This document shows, piece after piece, positions 6,837 to 10,414 of a stretch of 10,414 nt of DNA (position 1 is its first letter; each line of letters begins with the position of its first letter). The notes under the pieces were generated by a model. The model saw nothing but the letters and a program-made list of their open reading frames with translations. It was not told the DNA's origin and did no database searches. The stretch is from Thermococcus sp. (GTDB taxonomy: Archaea; Methanobacteriota_B; Thermococci; Thermococcales; Thermococcaceae): the NCBI GenBank assembly GCA_011050175.1, contig DRGF01000134.1, positions 1 to 10,414 of the forward strand. Direction: 5' to 3'. A program made the translations under genes and the position numbers.

Positions 6837-8261
6837 ATGAGGCGCGAAGTAGAAGCAATGCGTAACCGGATTCTCAACGGGCCCGTCGTCAAAACACTCC
6901 TAGTGTTAGCGTATCCCATAATAATAAACCAGCTCGTGCAGGTTCTCTACAACCTCACCGACACTTTCTGGCTCGGGAAGCTCGGCAGGGAGGAATTGGC
7001 GGCACCGGGGACGGCGTGGCCGCTTGTCTGGTTCTTCATGTCCATCGGTATGGGGTTTGCCACGGCAGGATTTGCCTTCGTGAGCCAGTACGTTGGAGCC
7101 GGGAATTATAAGAAGGCAGATCGCGCCGCTGGGGCTCTCTATTCACTCATGATGTTCTTTGCAATTGCCGTTGGAGTGTTCGGTGTCATCTCGGCCCCGT
7201 ACCTCCTCAGGTTCATGAACGTTAGCGATACGGTTTACCCCTACGCCCTATCCTACACGCGCATAATCTTCGCTGGAATACCATTCTCATTCACGCTCTT
7301 CGCCTTTAACTTCCTCCTCAGGGCTATTGGGGACACAAAAACGCCGGTTAAGATAAACATAGGAACCGTCCTCCTTAACCTCGTCCTCGACCCGTTCTTC
7401 ATCTTCGGCTGGGGGCCGTTTCCGGAGCTCGGCGTCGTCGGAGCGGCCGTCGCCACCATGCTCTCCAACAGCCTCGGCTCCCTTGTGGGCGGCTACCTCC
7501 TCTTCAGCGGGAAGGTAGGGATACACCTCACACCCCACAACCTCAAGCCGGACTGGCCGTTCTACTCCAGAATCTTCCGCGTCGGCATACCCTCAAGCAT
7601 AGGTTCATCAACAACGGCCTTTGGCTTTGTAATCCTCACGAGGATAATCTTCACCGTAGGCAAACTCTACGGCCAGACCCACGGCATTGAGAACTTTGAG
7701 GACATTGCCTTCGCTACCTACTCGATAACCAACAGGCTGACCAACTTCATGTTCGCGTTCTCCGATGGAATAAGCATGGCGATGGGAACGATGGTAGGCC
7801 AGGCCGTCGGTGCGAGGCTCTACCAGAGGGCCAAGGAAGTCGCAGAAAAAACCATGGCGATAAACTTCACAATCCTCGGTGTAGGCACGCTCCTCTTTAT
7901 CATCTTCCGCGTGGAGATTTTCAGGTTCTTCATCAACGACCCCGCGATAATAACCGAGAGCGCCAAGGTCGTGAAGTACTTCTCCATATCGCTCCCGTTC
8001 TTTGGAATCTTTGCTGCGGTGGAGAACGTCTTCAGGAGCGCGGGGCACACAAAGAAGAGTATGATAGTAGACATGTTCCGCCTCTGGGTGCTCAGGCTCC
8101 CGCTGAGCTACGGGCTTGGAGTCCTCATGAGGGACACCGCCGGAATGTGGCTTGGAATGGGCCTGAGCAACATCCTCGGTGCAGTCGTTGCGCTCGCATG
8201 GTTCCTCAGAGGAAGCTGGATGAGGCGCATCATAGAGGAGAACCACTCCCCAGGACAGTAA
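6837..8261 (+). CDS. MATE-family multidrug/toxin efflux transporter (PfMATE-like)
   Basis: This 474-residue protein of the inner (only) membrane has the 12 hydrophobic segments and two-lobe layout of MATE antiporters, which expel cationic or other small molecules using an H+ or Na+ gradient. TDTFWLGKLGRE begins with Thr41-Asp42. NLVLDP places Asn181 and Asp185 in the fifth helix. These match, with an offset of one, the ion-coupling residues Asp41, Asn180 and Asp184 of Pyrococcus furiosus MATE. GDTKTPVKI (165-173), GWGPFPELGV and GISMAMGTMVGQ are further conserved blocks, the last in the second lobe. I chose ATG 6837 because it fits the TATA spacing; ATG 6858 is in frame but has no ribosome binding site. 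The second MATE gene downstream is a clear homologue. Relative to it, this protein has 13 extra residues (7662-7700) in the loop after the seventh helix. The substrate is unknown. Confidence 0.93.
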   Translation: MRREVEAMRNRILNGPVVKTLLVLAYPIIINQLVQVLYNLTDTFWLGKLGREELAAPGTAWPLVWFFMSIGMGFATAGFAFVSQYVGAGNYKKADRAAGALYSLMMFFAIAVGVFGVISAPYLLRFMNVSDTVYPYALSYTRIIFAGIPFSFTLFAFNFLLRAIGDTKTPVKINIGTVLLNLVLDPFFIFGWGPFPELGVVGAAVATMLSNSLGSLVGGYLLFSGKVGIHLTPHNLKPDWPFYSRIFRVGIPSSIGSSTTAFGFVILTRIIFTVGKLYGQTHGIENFEDIAFATYSITNRLTNFMFAFSDGISMAMGTMVGQAVGARLYQRAKEVAEKTMAINFTILGVGTLLFIIFRVEIFRFFINDPAIITESAKVVKYFSISLPFFGIFAAVENVFRSAGHTKKSMIVDMFRLWVLRLPLSYGLGVLMRDTAGMWLGMGLSNILGAVVALAWFLRGSWMRRIIEENHSPGQ

Positions 8262-8270
8262 ACTTTTTAT
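8259..8270 (+). promoter_or_regulatory. Promoter of the DUF2334 gene, overlapping the preceding stop codon
   Basis: TAAACTTTTTAT begins with the TAA stop of the first MATE gene (8259-8261). The first T of the TATA box (8264) is 31 nt before GTG 8295, the same distance as in the first MATE promoter. This predicts a leaderless transcript. No Shine-Dalgarno site is seen in the 33-base gap. Confidence 0.65.
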
Positions 8271-8294
8271 CATTCGGATGCAGAGTATCACCCG

Positions 8295-9143
8295 GTGAAC
8301 CCCTTGCGAACCAGGCACCTAGCACTCATGCTCATCATCCTGGCCGTTCTGGCGGTCGTGGCCGGGAGCGTCACCCATGATGCCCCGTATACTCCACCCC
8401 CAGACGGTGGATTTTCCCACCGCACAGACCAAAACGGGAGCATCCCGGGAATCACGGTCAAAAATGGGGAACGAAGAACCCACACCGAGCCGCCATTAAT
8501 CCTCGTCCACGACGTCACCCCGTACTACTTCGATGACCTCAGAGAGATCGTGGCCGTTCTTGACGAGTACAACTACTCCGACAGGACTGTTCTCTTTGTA
8601 ATCCCAGTCTTCGACCCCGACCACTACGGTAACGAATGGAGTCTAAAAAACCACCCAGATTTTGTGGGATATCTGCGCGAACTCCAGCTGAGGGGATATA
8701 GGGTGGAGCTCCACGGGTACGGGCACACCTACCACGAGTTCAACTGCTCCTATGAGACGGCAAAAGAGAAGCTTGACAACGCAACGGCCCTGATGTCCTC
8801 GCTGGGCTTCGACAACCTCACCCTTTTCCTCCCACCTGCGTGGGCGCTCAACAACGAGTCCCTCAAGGCAATCCTGAAGCACAACCTGACCATTGTCACG
8901 ACCGACTGGCTCATCTTCCCCAACGGAACCCAGCGGAGGATATGGAACAGGGAGTACACCTGGTACATAGAGCGGAATGAAGTCGAGGACAGGCTCTCAG
9001 TTGCCCTCCACGACTACAGAAAGGCCATGGAGCAGGGGACTCCTTTCTACCTATCCATCCACCCGGGGGTAATCAACTACGGGGGCGGACTCGACTTTCT
9101 GAGAGAGTTCCTGGACACGGTCTGCTGTCAGGAAAAATCATAA
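8295..9143 (+). CDS. Secreted DUF2334 / polysaccharide-deacetylase-like protein
   Basis: This 282-residue protein has a basic N-terminus (RTRH) and a hydrophobic segment (about 9-24), so it is exported or membrane-anchored. A Pro-rich linker leads to a catalytic-type domain from about residue 66. That domain shows the polysaccharide-deacetylase (NodB/CE4-like) pattern: HDV with Asp73, HGYGH (His140, His144) as the likely metal site, LPPAW (179-183), and SIHPG (254-258). DUF2334 proteins carry this set. Their substrates are mostly unknown, and deacetylation of a surface glycan is a reasonable inference. Eight N-X-S/T sequons (Asn47, 93, 150, 162, 174, 187, 197, 210) suggest heavy N-glycosylation outside the cell. 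The GTG start fits the TATA spacing of a leaderless mRNA and gives a proper signal-like N-terminus; TTG 8304 and ATG 8328 are alternatives. It lies between two MATE genes and has its own promoter. Confidence 0.85.
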   Translation: MNPLRTRHLALMLIILAVLAVVAGSVTHDAPYTPPPDGGFSHRTDQNGSIPGITVKNGERRTHTEPPLILVHDVTPYYFDDLREIVAVLDEYNYSDRTVLFVIPVFDPDHYGNEWSLKNHPDFVGYLRELQLRGYRVELHGYGHTYHEFNCSYETAKEKLDNATALMSSLGFDNLTLFLPPAWALNNESLKAILKHNLTIVTTDWLIFPNGTQRRIWNREYTWYIERNEVEDRLSVALHDYRKAMEQGTPFYLSIHPGVINYGGGLDFLREFLDTVCCQEKS

Positions 9144-9174
9144 ACTTTTTATAACAGCGTTTCGACTGCGGTCT
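9140..9174 (+). promoter_or_regulatory. Promoter of the second MATE gene, near-copy of the first
   Basis: ATAAACTTTTTATA (9140-9153) includes the TAA stop of the DUF2334 gene (9141-9143) and the TATA box TTTTTATA (9146-9153). CGTTTCGACTG is repeated exactly at 9158-9168. Alignment with 6800-6834 gives 30 identities in 35. The TATA box is 6 nt further from the ATG than in the first MATE gene, so a very short leader of about 5-9 nt is expected. Confidence 0.75.
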
Positions 9175-9182
9175 GAGCGAAG

Positions 9183-10414
9183 ATGAAGAGCGAGAAAATC
9201 CAGAGAATGAGAGACCAGATACTTAACGGCCCGATAGAGAAGACCCTTCTCATTCTGGCGGGCCCTTTAATAGTCAACAACCTGGTTCAGGTGGTTTACA
9301 ACATAACGGATACTTTTTGGCTTGGAAAGCTCGGCAGGGAGGCTTTATCCGCCCCGGGCGTCACCTGGCCGATAATTGGAACCCTCATGGCACTGGGGAT
9401 GGGGTTCACGACGGCGGGCTTTGCCTTCGTCGGACAGTATATTGGAGCGGAGGAATACGAAAAGGCAAACCGCTCCGCCGGGGCACTCTATTCGCTGATG
9501 CTTTTCTTCTCGGTCATAACGGCCATAGTGAGCGTCCTGATACTTCCCTATGCACTCCGTTTCATGAAGGTAACCCCTACGCTCTACCCGCACGCGAAGA
9601 CCTACGCGACGATAGTCTTCCTCGGGATTCCGTTTTCCTTTACGTTCATGGCCTTTGAAGCCCTTGTAAGGGCGACGGGGGATACGAAGACGCCCGTTAA
9701 GATAACGCTCCTCACAGTGTTGATAAACATAGTCCTCGACCCCCTCCTAATTTTTGGATGGGGACCGTTTCCAGAGCTTGGAGTCGCGGGGGCGGCGCTG
9801 GCGACGGTGATGGCCAACACCACCGGTTCGATAATCGGTCTCTACCTCCTGTTCACGGGGAGGGTCGCCCTGAGGCTCAGCCCCTCCAGTCTAAGACCGG
9901 ACTTCAAGTTCTACGGAAAGCTCTTTCGGGTTGGACTGCCGTCAAGCATCGGTCAGTCGGCCAACAGCTTCGGCTTCGTGGTTCTTACAAGGATTATAAT
10001 GGGCTTCGGCGACGTCACTTATGCGGCCTATGTCATAACAACCCGCCTGGTCAACTTTCTAACCAGCATCGCCCGCGGCATAAGCATGGCGATGGGAACG
10101 ATGGTGGCCCAGAACGTCGGGGCCGGGAAGTTCGAGAGGGCAAAGAGGATAGCGGAGAGGACGATGCTCGTCAACTTCACGATAGCAACGTTGGCGATTC
10201 TGATAATCGGAATCTTCCGCGTCCCAATTTTCAAGGTCTTTCTCAACGACCCAAAGGTCATAGCCGAGAGCAAAATCGTCCTGGAGTACTTCCTCATCTC
10301 GGTGCCTTTCTTCAACGGAATCTTCATCGTTGTTAACAGGACGTTCAGTTCCGCAGGCCACACAAAGAAGAGCATGCTCCTCGGCATAATCCGCCTCTGG
10401 GGGCTTAGGATACC
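9183..10414 (+). CDS. MATE-family efflux transporter, second copy, partial at right edge
   Basis: The reading frame is open without a stop from ATG 9183 to the end of the window: 410 codons plus two bases. By comparison with the first MATE protein, about 50 C-terminal residues are missing. It is a homologue throughout, sharing TDTFWLGKLGRE (Asp43), NIVLDP (Asn182, Asp186), GDTKTPVKI, GWGPFPELGV and GISMAMGTMV. The ion-coupling aspartates known from P. furiosus MATE are therefore kept. The N-terminus MKSEKIQRMRDQILNGP parallels that of the first copy, which supports ATG 9183 over the in-frame ATG 9207. An in-frame TGA at 9174-9176 blocks any earlier start. It lacks the 13-residue loop insertion of the first copy. 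A 26-bp stretch (10080-10105) is identical in DNA to 7770-7795. It is an efflux antiporter of unknown substrate, probably under the same control as the first copy. Confidence 0.93.
   Translation, partial: MKSEKIQRMRDQILNGPIEKTLLILAGPLIVNNLVQVVYNITDTFWLGKLGREALSAPGVTWPIIGTLMALGMGFTTAGFAFVGQYIGAEEYEKANRSAGALYSLMLFFSVITAIVSVLILPYALRFMKVTPTLYPHAKTYATIVFLGIPFSFTFMAFEALVRATGDTKTPVKITLLTVLINIVLDPLLIFGWGPFPELGVAGAALATVMANTTGSIIGLYLLFTGRVALRLSPSSLRPDFKFYGKLFRVGLPSSIGQSANSFGFVVLTRIIMGFGDVTYAAYVITTRLVNFLTSIARGISMAMGTMVAQNVGAGKFERAKRIAERTMLVNFTIATLAILIIGIFRVPIFKVFLNDPKVIAESKIVLEYFLISVPFFNGIFIVVNRTFSSAGHTKKSMLLGIIRLWGLRI

Noticed and set aside
1..8294. TATCACCCG at 4326-4334 and 8286-8294, and its reverse complement at 1-9
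   Set aside because: At 1-9 the sequence is a ribosome binding site (GGTGAT), at 8286-8294 it abuts a GTG start, and at 4326 it is a half TGM. The contexts differ, so a common element is unlikely.
8286..8300. TATCACCCGGTGAAC as a TGM-like operator at the DUF2334 start
   Set aside because: The inner halves are only 3 bases apart rather than 5 and the right half is imperfect. The inverted repeat TCACC-C-GGTGA is short and overlaps the start codon.
9317..10336. Plus-strand frames at 9317-9658 and 9758-10336
   Set aside because: Both are out-of-frame readings of the second MATE gene, whose own frame is open from 9183 to the window edge and matches the first MATE protein throughout.

Overview
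The window reads as a chromosomal segment of a hyperthermophilic archaeon of the order Thermococcales, most likely Thermococcus. This rests on the GGAGGTGA/GGTGAT-type ribosome binding sites, AT-rich archaeal TATA boxes 25-35 nt before starts, apparently leaderless genes, and protein families typical of the group (PEP synthase, PfMATE-like transporters, a DUF2334-type deacetylase-like protein). All genes that I can support lie on the + strand. No tRNA, rRNA, CRISPR array or insertion sequence was seen.

Region 1 (1-4175) is the 3' part of a tightly overlapping operon: a membrane-anchored protein of unknown function, two adjacent polytopic membrane proteins resembling Wzy-type oligosaccharide repeat-unit polymerases, and a GT-C (family 39, PMT/ArnT-like) glycosyltransferase. 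Every junction overlaps (4, 11 and 4 bases), so translation is probably coupled. The region is AT-richer than the rest (22 G+C of 60 at 901-960) and looks like part of a cell-surface or exopolysaccharide assembly locus whose start lies upstream of the window. The two polymerase-like proteins share an ordered set of motifs and are probably diverged tandem paralogues.

Region 2 (4176-6748) is a single-gene unit: promoter, Shine-Dalgarno site and the gene for phosphoenolpyruvate synthase (784 aa, ppsA), followed by a pyrimidine-rich terminator-like tract. The gene is GC-rich (41 of 60 at 5581-5640) with a narrow codon choice, as expected of a highly expressed central-metabolism gene. That codon choice also creates long spurious ORFs on the opposite strand.

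Region 3 (6749-10414) holds two homologous MATE-family transporters flanking a secreted, sequon-rich DUF2334/polysaccharide-deacetylase-like protein. The second MATE gene runs off the right edge. Each of the three genes has its own TATA box with the shared core TAAACTTTTTAT. For the second and third genes, the stop codon of the preceding gene is the first three bases of that core. The promoters of the two MATE genes match at 30 of 35 positions, including an 11-bp block (CGTTTCGACTG) between TATA box and start, so they may be co-regulated or a recent duplication. I see no clearly new biological system. The best leads are the double Wzy-like operon with its unknown anchored partner, and the duplicated MATE promoter/operator.
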